Notes under the pieces: model-generated
Databases searched by the model: none
Told to the model about the DNA's origin: nothing
What the model saw: the letters and a program-made list of their open reading frames with translations, nothing else
Shown here: in pieces, positions 6,663-15,556 of the stretch
How positions within the stretch are numbered: position 1 is the stretch's first letter
Layout: the number at the start of each line of letters is the position of its first letter
Source: a virus
Direction: 5' to 3' (one strand)
Virus record (IMG/VR): IMGVR_UViG_3300010885_044536
Coordinates: 1 to 20,140 of that record
Length of the DNA: 20,140 nucleotides
Made by a program: the position numbers and the translations under genes

Positions 6663-7306
6663 TGAAGCGACCAGAGTTTAAATCGGGCAATAAGTGGATG
6701 GTTGAGGCTCTCAACCTTGTGGCCGAATATGCTCAGAGAACGGGCGTCAATCCTGGTGGAAGGCCGGGATGGAATGAGACGGCGCAGGGATGGTTGCCGC
6801 CGAAGGTTGGGGCAGGGGAAGGCTCTGATATTGAATCGGCTTGGGACTTGATCGCTGGCGTAGAGCCAGAAACGTGGAAAGTTCGTGTCGGTACAATTTT
6901 GCGGGGTGACGATTCAGTTTCTGATGCGCTGACATGCTCAAATCCAGAGGACGAATTTACCCTAATCGAAGGCGATATCGTTGCGATCAAAATCGAAAGT
7001 GAAGATCCGACGGAATTTGCAATCGTGACATTTAATTCATGGCCGGAGGATGCTGGCGCAGTAGTATCTTACACTGGGACCGTCGCTGATGGCGACTTTG
7101 AAATGACCGAAAGGCACTACCCTCTCTGGCAGGTTAAGATCGCGCCCGTAAGCGAGCCAAGCGTTGCAGTTGGCGAAGACATCGTCGCTGTCAGGATCGC
7201 GCCGCGCGAGAATCTCGCAATCGTAAAGCGCCTTTACAGGACTGATACTGGAGAGCTTGTGACGCTCCCGTCTTTTGCGGTGTCTCATCGCGCGATCACT
7301 TTATGA
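6659..7306 (+). CDS. Probable tail-tip structural protein, family not recognised
   Basis: A 215-residue protein. The start is ATG 6659 (a second ATG follows at once at 6662), with CAGG upstream and a 4-nt overlap with the previous stop; an in-frame upstream start at 6629 would lie inside the preceding gene. The sequence holds GGRPGW near residue 30 and repeated acidic beta-like stretches (EGDIVAIKIESEDPTEFAIV and GEDIVAVRIAPRENLAIVKR) that resemble each other, hinting at an internal duplication of a beta domain. It sits in the tail block and overlaps the next gene by ATGA. Function is inferred from position. Confidence 0.6.
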   Translation: MMKRPEFKSGNKWMVEALNLVAEYAQRTGVNPGGRPGWNETAQGWLPPKVGAGEGSDIESAWDLIAGVEPETWKVRVGTILRGDDSVSDALTCSNPEDEFTLIEGDIVAIKIESEDPTEFAIVTFNSWPEDAGAVVSYTGTVADGDFEMTERHYPLWQVKIAPVSEPSVAVGEDIVAVRIAPRENLAIVKRLYRTDTGELVTLPSFAVSHRAITL

Positions 7307-8004
7307 GTCACGATTTCCAGCGCGGACTTTTGCCTGTTGGAGCAACCGTTTTGCCGCCCGAGGAGTATGGGTTTTCTGCGTTGCCGTTCCAGCCGACAAT
7401 CAATCACACCGATGCGACCGTCCCGCAATCGCCGAGGAGGGCCATTGAGATACCTGGTGGCGATGATCCGCGAAAAATCCCGCCTTTGATTCTTGCGGTA
7501 TTTTTTGCGTCTGGATGGGATTTTAACATATCGCTCTCTGGGCCGGCTGGTCTTGCGTATACGTGGACGGGAACAATTGCTAGGGGCAGGTCTAAACTAA
7601 TAAACGATGGAGGAGCGACCGAAACAGGAACGCCGCTGACTACAATCAAGCAGGCATGGAGTGCTGGATTCTTTCCGCCATCCATTCTCGCTTTAAGCTA
7701 CCCAGAGCAAAACTGCCGTTGGAATGAGGCTTTGACCACAGACACCCCAGAGCAAATCCTTGATTTCCAGATATCTCCATATGATGTCACCTATTATGCG
7801 ATCCCGAACGTCTGGGCGTTTTCTCCTGATTTCTTCGCTGCCGTCAATGACGGAACTTCCGGTGGAGATCAGGCGACCGTTTCGCACTCTGGCAGCGGAG
7901 AAAACGTATCTGGGCTAACCATTTGCGGAGTCGATTGCAATCTAAATGGCAATGATGTCGTTTCGTTTTTTGGAACGATGACACCCACGGGATTCCTCAC
8001 TTGA
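7303..8004 (+). CDS. Probable tail-tip structural protein, family not recognised
   Basis: A 233-residue frame starting with an ATGA overlap. It is rich in Pro, Gly and aromatic residues with beta-strand character (DFNISLSGPAGLAYTWTG, YDVTYYAIPNVWAFSPDF) and has two cysteines near the C-terminus (CGVDC). There is no signal peptide or membrane segment. It is the last gene of the plus-strand tail block, and its TGA is only 1 nt from the stop of the convergent gene at 8006. No terminator hairpin was seen there. A structural or baseplate role is inferred from neighbours. Confidence 0.6.
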   Translation: MSHDFQRGLLPVGATVLPPEEYGFSALPFQPTINHTDATVPQSPRRAIEIPGGDDPRKIPPLILAVFFASGWDFNISLSGPAGLAYTWTGTIARGRSKLINDGGATETGTPLTTIKQAWSAGFFPPSILALSYPEQNCRWNEALTTDTPEQILDFQISPYDVTYYAIPNVWAFSPDFFAAVNDGTSGGDQATVSHSGSGENVSGLTICGVDCNLNGNDVVSFFGTMTPTGFLT

Positions 8005-8005
8005 A

Positions 8006-8308
8006 TCATTTACTCGCTTGGCCGAGAAACTCAAAACCATCCTCCGTGGTTTCTCTCGCTGAGATATGCTCCTTGCGAATCTTCTCAACATCGGGAATCT
8101 GGATTTGAGCGTTAAGCCTCGCGAATTTGTCCCAGCTCTCGCGCTCCATGTTATAGCTCCAAGACTGCTCGACTGCGCGACTCAAGCGAGTGAAGGCAAC
8201 CGCAGCCCTCCATGAGGAGACGCAAGCAGCCGCAAGCAACACGATGGCTGCGGTCACAATAGGGTTGACCTTTAGCGCGTTTGCGAGGGACATGGCGGCG
8301 TCTTTCAT
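8006..8308 (-). CDS. Small single-TM phage protein
   Basis: A 100-residue protein from ATG 8308, 2 nt after the stop of the fibre gene upstream; a longer frame exists to 8350 but would overlap that gene. Residues about 14-34 form one membrane segment (NPIVTAAIVLLAAACV), followed by a charged helical domain (RLSRAVEQSW, IPDVEKIRKEHISARE). One TM followed by a helical soluble domain is also the layout of inner-membrane spanins and some holin accessory proteins, but position behind tail-fibre genes does not settle this. Unknown function. Confidence 0.55.
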   Translation of the reverse strand: MKDAAMSLANALKVNPIVTAAIVLLAAACVSSWRAAVAFTRLSRAVEQSWSYNMERESWDKFARLNAQIQIPDVEKIRKEHISARETTEDGFEFLGQASK

Positions 8309-8310
8309 GG

Positions 8311-9837
8311 TTAGGAAATGACGCGCCAAGTGTTTTCGGCAGATCGCCACAAGTGAATGGTTCTTGCTGTGTGCGTGATAGTGAAACTGCCAGAAGAATC
8401 GCCAGCATAAATCAACGTGACGCCAGATCCAGGTTCAACCGTAATGCTTCCACTTGATTTGCGATTGGCCAGCCAGAAATGGCTATCGCTTAGCCAACTG
8501 GAATCTGCTTGCGGTGCAATTGTAACGGTAGTCGTGGATCCGGTTAGCTCCACATACTTTCCGTTATGCAAAGACTCCACAATCGTGTCGTTAGAAGATA
8601 TCGTCGCCACCGCAGACGGAAGCCCACCGATTGAACTTGATGCCGAAAGGACTCCCGAGGAAAACGTTAGATTTGATCCAATCGAAATCTCCTGCACCGC
8701 CCCTGTGCTCGCAGTCGTGCGCCCGAGAAGTCGAGCCGTTGCCATGGTGAGGCCGCTCGACGTAATCGCTCCCGCAGCTAGGTAATCAGTCCCAGCGGTT
8801 GCAGCAGACAAGACGCCGCTGGTGAGTTTCGCGAGTCCTGTAGTCGTTGCGCGTTTCAGTTGCTTGCCATCAGTGCCGTTAAACAGGACTACCTCGTTTG
8901 CAACGGAAGACGCAAGCCCTTTCGTTGATTCAAGGGCTGCGATGGCTTGTTTCACGCGCTGTGGCGTAAACGTGCGTTGAGACGTTGATGTGCCAGCTTC
9001 CGCCTCCGCTTGGCTAACTTCGGCAGGCAAGAGCAAAGTTGCGTCTACGGCGATTAGGTTCCAGATTTTTGCGTTGGTCGTGCCGTTGTAATCATCTGGA
9101 CGAATGACATTCGGCGAGGATTCGGCAGTTGTCCCGGCATCGAGACGATAGGTTCTCAGCACGTTGGGGGAGGCGTCTTGATCAACAAATTGAACGAGCT
9201 TGCCAACGGTCACCGCCACGGTCGGAACCGCATCAAGGTCTGCGGCAGTGCCTCCGATTTTGCTGGTCGTAGTTGCCAAATATTCCGCAGCCGATGCCTT
9301 TAGAAGGTATTGGGTCGGATCTCCTGCATTTGTCGGCGTGGCTTCACCACCGGACAGAATATCGTGATAAATGGTATACTCCACCGGATCGACCGAGCTG
9401 CGGAATCCGCCAGACCCTCCAAGCTGGTAGGTCAGTTCAAGGCTGCAAGCTAGGCTCGCGATGTCGTTCGCAGCATTTGCGTCATTTCGTCCGAGAGCCG
9501 TGTTTACTTCGGTCGTGTTAAGATCAAGAAACCCAGTATAAGTAAAGGAGCCTGCGTCGTTCGTCCACGTTTGGTTTGATGCCAGCAAAACGCCATCGGA
9601 ATAATCGCCCTCTTCCTTGATGCCGATCTTGATTACAGTGCCGCCAGCTAGATTTTCCGGCGTCCAAGTCGGCGCTTCGACAATCGACGTTGCCGCCGTC
9701 GGGTCTGAGCTTCGCCCAAAGATGAGCTTCACCTCGGTCGCACCATCTCCGGCTTTTCCGGCCAAACCGGTAATTACAGAATCTTGCCCAGGTGCGGCAA
9801 CAAGGCGATCAACGCGGAGGTCGTAGAAGAGTTTCAT
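8311..9837 (-). CDS. Tail fibre-type structural protein
   Basis: A 508-residue protein rich in Thr, Ser, Gly and Ala, with low Cys, typical of trimeric phage fibres. The N-terminal 150 residues look like a compact beta domain that could dock on the baseplate. The middle contains VSQAEAEAGTSTSQRTFTPQ (about 275-294), a motif common before fibre shafts, where RTFTPQRVKQAI is frequent. The shaft includes SAATAGTDYLAAGAI, whose AGTDY motif recurs in the 777-residue fibre upstream. The C-terminus ends in small beta strands (ITHTARTIHLWRSAENTWRV), probably the receptor or tip domain. Its ATG overlaps the preceding stop (ATGA at 9834-9837). Receptor unknown. Confidence 0.7.
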   Translation of the reverse strand: MKLFYDLRVDRLVAAPGQDSVITGLAGKAGDGATEVKLIFGRSSDPTAATSIVEAPTWTPENLAGGTVIKIGIKEEGDYSDGVLLASNQTWTNDAGSFTYTGFLDLNTTEVNTALGRNDANAANDIASLACSLELTYQLGGSGGFRSSVDPVEYTIYHDILSGGEATPTNAGDPTQYLLKASAAEYLATTTSKIGGTAADLDAVPTVAVTVGKLVQFVDQDASPNVLRTYRLDAGTTAESSPNVIRPDDYNGTTNAKIWNLIAVDATLLLPAEVSQAEAEAGTSTSQRTFTPQRVKQAIAALESTKGLASSVANEVVLFNGTDGKQLKRATTTGLAKLTSGVLSAATAGTDYLAAGAITSSGLTMATARLLGRTTASTGAVQEISIGSNLTFSSGVLSASSSIGGLPSAVATISSNDTIVESLHNGKYVELTGSTTTVTIAPQADSSWLSDSHFWLANRKSSGSITVEPGSGVTLIYAGDSSGSFTITHTARTIHLWRSAENTWRVIS

Positions 9838-10250
9838 GCTGTGAGATTTTCGATGCCTGCTTTCATGGCCGTTTTGGTTGCGGAGAAGACGATGACTTGT
9901 TCTGCGGTGTAAGAGGTTGGCGCTTCCGCGTATTCGATCATGGCGATTGCGGCCTCATCATCGCCCTCGTCGAGGAGCGTGTTGGCGACTTCAAACTTTT
10001 CGCGAAAAGGGCCGCGAATGTAAGCGGGGAGTGCTTGCCATGCGCCGTAAAGAGCGGAACGCCCTGCCGCCCGTGCGTCAATGACTGCTTGTTGATCTGC
10101 GATGATCGCCTCCGCGAGCGAGCGTTGCGCCTCGATCTCTTCAATCGTGGGGACCGGGCCGCCGTCTCCTGCGGTGATGATATCACCATCAACGGTCCAG
10201 CCACCGCGATTGGGAAAAGCAAAAACAAGAATTTCTGGGATCGAGATCAT
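9834..10250 (-). CDS. Small acidic protein between fibre genes, possible fibre assembly factor
   Basis: A 138-residue acidic protein. The N-terminus is beta-like with GGWTVDGDIITAGDG, followed by a long helix (TIEEIEAQRSLAEAIIADQQ, about 35-55) and a helical domain with WQALPAYIRGPFREKF (about 71-86). It starts 3 nt after the stop of the 777-residue fibre gene and overlaps the next fibre gene by 4 nt. Small proteins in this position are often tail-fibre assembly chaperones or short tail components. That role is inferred from position only; I do not recognise the family. Confidence 0.55.
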   Translation of the reverse strand: MISIPEILVFAFPNRGGWTVDGDIITAGDGGPVPTIEEIEAQRSLAEAIIADQQAVIDARAAGRSALYGAWQALPAYIRGPFREKFEVANTLLDEGDDEAAIAMIEYAEAPTSYTAEQVIVFSATKTAMKAGIENLTA

Positions 10251-10253
10251 AGA

Positions 10254-12587
10254 TTAGGAGATGCGATGGACCCGCATAGTCAATCCTTTAAGAAAAGTAA
10301 TGCTTGTGCCAGAATTTTCGGAGGCTGCGCGAAATTGAACGGTCCCCGCATTGACGCCGTTTATCAGGGTTAAAGTCACCCGAATCGGGAGTGCATCGGT
10401 CGATCCGTCCGCTTGGGTCAGAGTAGTAGCGAACGCAGTCGCCGCTGCTACTGTTCGGCCAGTATTAACAGCGTTCCAGTGCTCAAGGGTATACCGGACG
10501 TGGTCTGGGCTAGACGGTCCAGTAAAAGCGATTTGTAGACCAGACCCAGCAGCGCCACCGACACGGAAACCTACGATCTCGATGAGCACACTCTCGCCAG
10601 CCACGACAGAACAAGAAAGACCAGTGACGTTACTCAGGACTCCGCTACTATTAAAAAAATCGTCAACCCGCATGTAATGCTCAGGGGCGGCACGTAAGCC
10701 AAGTGTTCCAATCGCTGCCTCCACGGTAGAGGCTCCGTAAGATACCGTGCCTGATGGAATGTTAGCGTAAAACAAATCGTTTGTTATGCAGCCTTGAAGA
10801 AAGGAAAGATTTTCTGCATAGGAGTTCGGCAGATCAGACCAGTAAAACTGAGGATCATTAGGCGTGCCTCCCGTTGCGCCCTGCGCCCCCTGACTTCCCA
10901 GCCCTCCTCCGCCGTTTACCCCCGGCGGGCCACCCTGCCCACCTACACCGCCGACATTTGAATAGGAAGAAATAAAACAATTATATGCAACAAAATCGGG
11001 CGCTTCACCGCCAGCCCCACCCGCGCTTCCGTCACCACTTTGATATTCACTGCCTCCTTCCTGCCCTTGCGACCCATTTCCTCCAGTCCCTCCAGAAAGA
11101 GCAAGTGTGAAATCAACACTTTTATCTGATGAGAGTTTAAGTCCTATTGGGTTAGACCCGGGCGAACCTGGATATAAATAGTCACCCGAAGGCGTACCGG
11201 TTGATCCTGTCCATGTGATGGAAAGCGTAGTTCGTTCTTTCCCCAACCCCCTAACAAAAACATTTTCAAAGCTGCCTCCGCCACTTGGGACATCTGTAGT
11301 GTGAGAAATTGAAAAACTTCCCGCGCCCAATTCGAAAATTCTCGCCCCAAGATTCCACGCCGCTTGTGCGGTTGCATACGGCTTTGAGGGATCGCCGATA
11401 GTTCCGGTTGTATCGTTACCACCAGTGCGAACGTAAGCAAAGCCAGTTCCGGTGATGGACGATCCGCCCCCCGCAGGAGTCGCGAAGGAAGGGGCCAGTG
11501 ACGCTCCGTTGCTCTTTAGAAAAGTCCCGTCCGCACCAAGGGCAAGCTCGACAATCTGTCCGCTGGCATTGGAATGAAAAACCTTCCAGTTTCCGGCGGT
11601 GTGATCTGAGGTCGAAGTGATGGCGTGACTGCGGTCGTGGAAGCGCGAGTCGTTGCCCTGCGCAAATTGACCCGCTGACGTTCCGAATGCGCCCACCTCG
11701 AGGACGCCGCTGGTTCCGGTTTTGATTGGGAGGCCCGAAGTTGACCCAATGGCTCCAGCGTTTGAAATGCTGCCGTGGGTGTGACTTGTCGGAGTCCTTG
11801 CATCGCTGAAGCGAGAGTCATTCCCTTGAGCAAATTGCCCAGCCGACGTTCCGAATGCGCCAACCTCAAGGACTCCGCTGGTTCCGGTTTTAATCGGGAG
11901 TCCAGCGGTCGAGCCGATTGCGCCAGTGTTGGAAATCCCACCGTGAACGTGGCTTGTGGGCGTCCTTGCGTCGGTTAATCGGGAATCGTTTGTGGCCACG
12001 TAATCGGTCCCGGCAACGGCAACCTCTAGCGTATTGCTTGCGGCCTTCAGAATGCCCGAAAGGCCGCTGGTGACGGTGTTGGTGGTAAGCGTCGGCTCAG
12101 CGGCCCCGAGGACGGAAATCGATGCTGATATCGCGCCACTGTTGATGGCTACGTCGATGCTTGGCGATTCGACAATAGCGGAAGACTCAGCGATGTCAGA
12201 ACCGGGCTCCACCCAATCAAGTTGGCCTTGCAGTCGAAGTAAGATGTCACTGCCTTCGGTCGCGGAGATGTCCACCCAGTATTCGGTTTGCAGATGCGCT
12301 TGGACATCTTCTAGGGTCCATCCATAGGCAAACGCCGGGACGGTCGCAGCATCGGTTGCGATGTTGAGCGTGATCACCTGCCCCGCTACGGTGAGATTCG
12401 ACTCACCGGAATCAGTCCCGAAAATTCGCCGAATCGTGCCCGATCTTGCACGCATTCCAAAGGCCACGAATTTGCCCGTCATAGAAAACTCCGCGCCAAT
12501 CGAAAGCGTGAGCCGGAAAGGAGCGCCCTGAGGGAAATAGAATTTGGGCAGATCGGCGACGCCGGAAATGACGGGGAAGTCAGGCAT
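10254..12587 (-). CDS. Large tail fibre / baseplate upper protein with repeats and Gly-rich region
   Basis: A 777-residue protein. Residues 1-130 look like a BppU-like N-terminal beta domain (PVISGVADLPKFYFPQGAPF, then RSGTIRRIFGTDSG). Residues 200-311 are two tandem 56-residue units beginning NDSR, each with DARTPTSH(V/T)HG and TSGVLEVGAFGTSAGQFAQG, and a third unit begins at 312. From about 384 (YVRTGGNDTTGTIGDPSKPY) the pattern suits a right-handed beta-helix. It is followed by a Gly-rich collagen-like part (about 498-590). A C-terminal beta domain would be the tip. It is the first gene of the minus-strand fibre block, starting at cassette B. Likely host recognition; receptor unknown. Confidence 0.75.
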   Translation of the reverse strand: MPDFPVISGVADLPKFYFPQGAPFRLTLSIGAEFSMTGKFVAFGMRARSGTIRRIFGTDSGESNLTVAGQVITLNIATDAATVPAFAYGWTLEDVQAHLQTEYWVDISATEGSDILLRLQGQLDWVEPGSDIAESSAIVESPSIDVAINSGAISASISVLGAAEPTLTTNTVTSGLSGILKAASNTLEVAVAGTDYVATNDSRLTDARTPTSHVHGGISNTGAIGSTAGLPIKTGTSGVLEVGAFGTSAGQFAQGNDSRFSDARTPTSHTHGSISNAGAIGSTSGLPIKTGTSGVLEVGAFGTSAGQFAQGNDSRFHDRSHAITSTSDHTAGNWKVFHSNASGQIVELALGADGTFLKSNGASLAPSFATPAGGGSSITGTGFAYVRTGGNDTTGTIGDPSKPYATAQAAWNLGARIFELGAGSFSISHTTDVPSGGGSFENVFVRGLGKERTTLSITWTGSTGTPSGDYLYPGSPGSNPIGLKLSSDKSVDFTLALSGGTGGNGSQGQEGGSEYQSGDGSAGGAGGEAPDFVAYNCFISSYSNVGGVGGQGGPPGVNGGGGLGSQGAQGATGGTPNDPQFYWSDLPNSYAENLSFLQGCITNDLFYANIPSGTVSYGASTVEAAIGTLGLRAAPEHYMRVDDFFNSSGVLSNVTGLSCSVVAGESVLIEIVGFRVGGAAGSGLQIAFTGPSSPDHVRYTLEHWNAVNTGRTVAAATAFATTLTQADGSTDALPIRVTLTLINGVNAGTVQFRAASENSGTSITFLKGLTMRVHRIS
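11655..11990 (-). repeat. Two tandem 168-nt coding repeats in the fibre gene
   Basis: Two 168-nt units encode 56-residue repeats (residues 200-255 and 256-311) starting NDSR. They share long stretches of protein sequence, such as TSGVLEVGAFGTSAGQFAQG, but differ at many third positions in the DNA. Divergence at silent sites means the duplication is not recent and the protein repeat is under selection. The unit restarts at residue 312 and then diverges. Confidence 0.8.
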
Positions 12588-12657
12588 GTCGATGACTGCA
12601 CAAAACGAACGGGATTTTCAACTTGATTTTGCGCGGCGTTTTGTCGAGGCGTCCGAC
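12588..12657. promoter_or_regulatory. 70-nt divergent promoter-like cassette B
   Basis: This is the gap between the fibre gene (ATG 12587, minus) and the gene at 12658 (plus). Plus direction: TTGATT (12623-12628), N9, GTTTTGT (12638-12644), N13, ATG 12658. Minus direction: TTGAAA (12621-12616), N9, GTTTTGT (12606-12600), N12, ATG 12587. The hexamers are 1 nt apart and the heptamers 31 nt apart, as in cassette A, with which it shares the 13-nt core GATTTTCAACTTG. Relative to A the cassette is inverted. The outer arms ACAAAACG and CGTTTTGT form an 8-bp inverted repeat. Function is inferred from repetition and placement. Confidence 0.7.
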
Positions 12658-13629
12658 ATGCTCAAATTGCGCTATGACGACAAGGGACAGGTGCGGGGAT
12701 TGCCTGACGCGATTCGCCCCGGCGACAGCCTGAGCGTCGAGCTGATCGCGGATCATTTGGAGATTAGCAGCAGCGATACGTTGAGCCTTTCCCTTGCGCT
12801 CGAAAAGCCCGTTGCAATTGCTTCCGGCGATTGGTCGATCACCTGGGGCGCTTCCACCGTCGAGCTTCCCGCTGCCGGGATTGACGCGCATTTGCTGGGC
12901 CTCGCGCTGAATCGCCTATCTGCCATCGTTTCCGCTGGTGGTGTCGATGTTACGGGAAAAGATGGCCTTTTTACCGTCACTTTCCGCAGCAATGGAGCGA
13001 GAGCAGACTTCACGATTGCCCATTCGGCCTTCGGAACGATGACGAATCGTGCGCTCACCTTGATCGCTGGCGGTGCTTCTAACGTCGAGACGGTCGAGAT
13101 CGACCTGACGCTCCAGACGCTCGTGGCGGTGACGAGCGCGGCCAACATTAGCGAGGCTGCGGTCACGGTGGCGAACATCGCAACAGGAACTGTCTCAATC
13201 GCTCAAAACGATAGGATCACCATTTCAAGGATGCCGGATGCTGGCAAGTTTCAGATTCGGACCGCGAACGACGCGGCGACAATGTGGCTTTCAGCGAATG
13301 TTTCGACTTATCAGATTCAAGCGGCACTCGATGACATCGAACCGGGGGAATTCCTGGTGACGCGAAATGCGACCGGAGAGACGATCAAGGTTGAAATCAA
13401 ACGTGCCGCCGTTGGAGTCAATCCGGCCATCACAGTTTCCGAGACCTTTATCGGCCCAATCGGCGTTACGATGACGCTCGACACTTCCAAAGTGCTGCGA
13501 TTGCTCGACGCGGCTAGCGTGGCGCTTCCAACTGCGGCGCTTCTGACCTTCTCTCGCGGAACGGAAACGCAATTTTCGCAACTGGTCACACTGGCTCCGG
13601 CATTGTTGAGCCACGGCCAGCCTGTTTGA
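12658..13629 (+). CDS. Probable structural protein, family not recognised
   Basis: A 323-residue protein from ATG 12658. The frame is open further upstream (ATG at 12586, encoding about 24 more residues), but the upstream part coincides with cassette B, so the later start is preferred. The sequence is Ala/Thr/Val-rich and beta-like, with repeated strand patterns (DSLSVELIADHLEISSSDTL, SVALPTAALLTFSRGTETQF). The opening RPGDSLSVELI followed by SDTLSLSLAL resembles N-terminal domains of fibre or baseplate proteins, and could be a smaller relative of the fibre gene across the cassette. It begins the plus-strand packaging block, 11 nt before TerL. Function unknown. Confidence 0.6.
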   Translation: MLKLRYDDKGQVRGLPDAIRPGDSLSVELIADHLEISSSDTLSLSLALEKPVAIASGDWSITWGASTVELPAAGIDAHLLGLALNRLSAIVSAGGVDVTGKDGLFTVTFRSNGARADFTIAHSAFGTMTNRALTLIAGGASNVETVEIDLTLQTLVAVTSAANISEAAVTVANIATGTVSIAQNDRITISRMPDAGKFQIRTANDAATMWLSANVSTYQIQAALDDIEPGEFLVTRNATGETIKVEIKRAAVGVNPAITVSETFIGPIGVTMTLDTSKVLRLLDAASVALPTAALLTFSRGTETQFSQLVTLAPALLSHGQPV

Positions 13630-13640
13630 GGGCTTGAAAC

Positions 13641-15524
13641 ATGAATGAGGCGGCACTTGATCGGTATTACCGGGGGACTCTTCGGCACTTAGAGCGTGCA
13701 TTCCGATTCCAGCGCACTATGACCGCGCCAGAATGGTCCGAGAAGGTCCGACGCATGGAGGGCGGAAGGCGCTTCCGCTTTGATTTCGCCCCGTATCAGC
13801 GCGAGATGATGGAAGCGCCCTACGATCCGCGCGTGCAGATGACGGTTTACATGCTCGCCAGCCGGATGGGCAAAACGGAGGTGGTGATGAACCAGATCGG
13901 CCACAGCATAGCCGAGGCTCCTCGCCGCGTTTTGGTAATGTATCCCACGATTAGCCAGACCGAAAAGTGGAGCAAGGAGACGTTGATGGGCGAGCTGGTC
14001 AATCCGACGCCCGATCTAGCTTCGCTGATCGGCGATGATTCTGGCCGGCGCAAAAGCGGGAACACGATTTTGCACAAGCTTTTCCCTGGTGGCTTGGTCA
14101 ATGCCTTCGGGTCAAACGCTCCAGGTGAGATGCGGAGAGCAAAGGGAAACTTCCTTTTCGCCGACGAGATCGACGCCATCGAATCGACGGAATCAGATGA
14201 AGGTGACCCTCTTGAGATCTTCTGGGTCCGAGGTTCCGAATATGCGGACACAATCAAGATTGCTGCCAGCTATCCAAGCGTCAAAGGCAAGAGCAAGATC
14301 GAGGCGCTGATGCTCCAATCTGATTGGCGAGTTTGGATCGCGCCCTGCCCTCATTGCGCAAAGGAGTTTGTCCTGCACCGCCGCCAGCTCAAATATGATT
14401 GCGACAAGCCCGAGGACGCGTGGATTGAATGCCCCGAGAGCGAGTGTCGAATCACTGATGCGGAGCGCATGGAGATGATACGCAATGGCAGATGGCAGGC
14501 CACGCGGCCATTTAACGGCATCGCAGGGTTCCACGGTTCGCGGATGATGTCGCCGCATCCTCCCCAAAAGGGATTCGCGAGTCATCTCCATTGGGCTGCG
14601 GTCGAGGAGCTTAAGATCGAGGCGGCAGACAATCGCGAGAAGGCGAAGCGCGTTTTGATTAATACGTTCGACGCGGAAACCTATCAAGCCCCCGAGGAGG
14701 AGATGCCGGATCCGGTCGGCCTTGCTCAGGAGGCTTACGATTATTTGGACCGCGTCACTGAAAACCAGTTCAAGATTCCCGCTGGCGTGCTTGTCGTTAC
14801 TGGAGGCTGCGACGTTCAAGGCGACCGCCTAGAGTTTGAGTTTGTCGGCCATGGCATCAACGGCCAGACATGGGGGCTTGGGTATCACATTTTGAGCGGG
14901 GGCACGATGGAGCCGGAAGTGTGGCAGAAGCTGGACGCTCTGCTTCAGACTGAGTTCCTTCACCCGTGCGGCAAGGTTCTGCGAGTCGCCTCCGTTTTTA
15001 TCGACTCTAAATACCGGCAGGCCCAAGTGCTAGCCTTTACCAAGGTGCGACAAGCTCGAGGCGTCTTCGCCATCTTCGGCTCGACCGTCCTAGGCAAGCC
15101 GATTGTCTCGCAGCCTAAGAGGGAAAAGCGCGGGACATTCTTTGAGATCGGCACGCACGAATGCAAATCGATGATTTATCAGAACGCGGCCCTGCGCCAA
15201 GATCGCAAATCTTCCATCTATCCGCATAATTACATGCATTTCCCCAGCGGCCATGGTTATACGCCGGAATATTTCCAGCGCCTCTTGATCGAGAAGGTGA
15301 CGCTGAAGAAAGGACAAGATGGGAGCTTCTACGAGTTCTTCGACAAGAAGGACAAGCGCGACCGGAACGAACCGCTCGACGTTCGCGTCTACAACATCGC
15401 CGCAGCCAAAAAGCTCGACATCGCCTTTGCCACGATTGCCAAGAAATATGCCGAATATGCGGCCAAGAACGTGCCTGATCGAGGTAAAGAGCGGGAATAT
15501 ACACTCGATTTCGTAGCCGATTAA
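13641..15524 (+). CDS. terL: Phage terminase large subunit, GpA family
   Basis: A 627-residue packaging motor and nuclease that cuts concatemers and pumps DNA into the prohead. The ATPase part has Walker A in ASRMGKTE (residues 73-80) and Walker B in FLFADE (171-176). A four-cysteine zinc ribbon follows (CPHC at 236-239 and C264, C269), characteristic of the lambda GpA family. The nuclease domain begins at about 380, with Asp391 in GGCDVQGDRLEFE as a likely metal ligand. Length is normal for the family. The start has GAGGG 8 nt upstream. It is followed by a hairpin terminator-like structure and the gpW-like gene, the lambda gene order A-W-B. The small subunit is not adjacent: it lies on the opposite strand beyond the portal. 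Confidence 0.93.
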   Translation: MNEAALDRYYRGTLRHLERAFRFQRTMTAPEWSEKVRRMEGGRRFRFDFAPYQREMMEAPYDPRVQMTVYMLASRMGKTEVVMNQIGHSIAEAPRRVLVMYPTISQTEKWSKETLMGELVNPTPDLASLIGDDSGRRKSGNTILHKLFPGGLVNAFGSNAPGEMRRAKGNFLFADEIDAIESTESDEGDPLEIFWVRGSEYADTIKIAASYPSVKGKSKIEALMLQSDWRVWIAPCPHCAKEFVLHRRQLKYDCDKPEDAWIECPESECRITDAERMEMIRNGRWQATRPFNGIAGFHGSRMMSPHPPQKGFASHLHWAAVEELKIEAADNREKAKRVLINTFDAETYQAPEEEMPDPVGLAQEAYDYLDRVTENQFKIPAGVLVVTGGCDVQGDRLEFEFVGHGINGQTWGLGYHILSGGTMEPEVWQKLDALLQTEFLHPCGKVLRVASVFIDSKYRQAQVLAFTKVRQARGVFAIFGSTVLGKPIVSQPKREKRGTFFEIGTHECKSMIYQNAALRQDRKSSIYPHNYMHFPSGHGYTPEYFQRLLIEKVTLKKGQDGSFYEFFDKKDKRDRNEPLDVRVYNIAAAKKLDIAFATIAKKYAEYAAKNVPDRGKEREYTLDFVAD

Positions 15525-15527
15525 CCA

Positions 15528-15556
15528 AAAGCCCTTGAAATTGGGCTTTGTTTTGT
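15528..15556 (+). terminator. Hairpin terminator-like structure after terL
   Basis: Three nt after the TerL stop codon there is a 7-bp perfect stem, AAAGCCC (15528-15534) and GGGCTTT (15543-15549), with an 8-nt loop and then GTTTTGT. This has the shape of a weak intrinsic terminator, although the T tract is interrupted. It overlaps the promoter-like element in front of the next gene, so one sequence may end one transcript and start another. Confidence 0.5.

Noticed and set aside
16-6769. An 18-nt identity, CCTGGTGGAAGGCCGGGA, at 16-33 and 6752-6769
   Set aside because: Both copies lie inside coding sequence, in opposite coding senses, encoding unrelated Pro/Gly-rich segments. No third copy or extended similarity was found; probably coincidence or composition.
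7990-8020. Terminator between convergent genes
   Set aside because: The stops are 1 nt apart and no inverted repeat with a T tract is visible in either direction.
9792-10373. A 193-residue plus-strand frame
   Set aside because: Antisense to three tightly spaced minus-strand genes; composition is that of a shadow frame.
12586-12657. The gene at 12658 could start at ATG 12586, and the matching upstream frame of the holin has similar residues (DFQL and RFVE-SDM)
   Set aside because: The shared residues come from the shared DNA cassette. In the holin case there is no start codon in the frame near the cassette, so it cannot be a coding extension there. The conserved DNA spacing favours a regulatory site.
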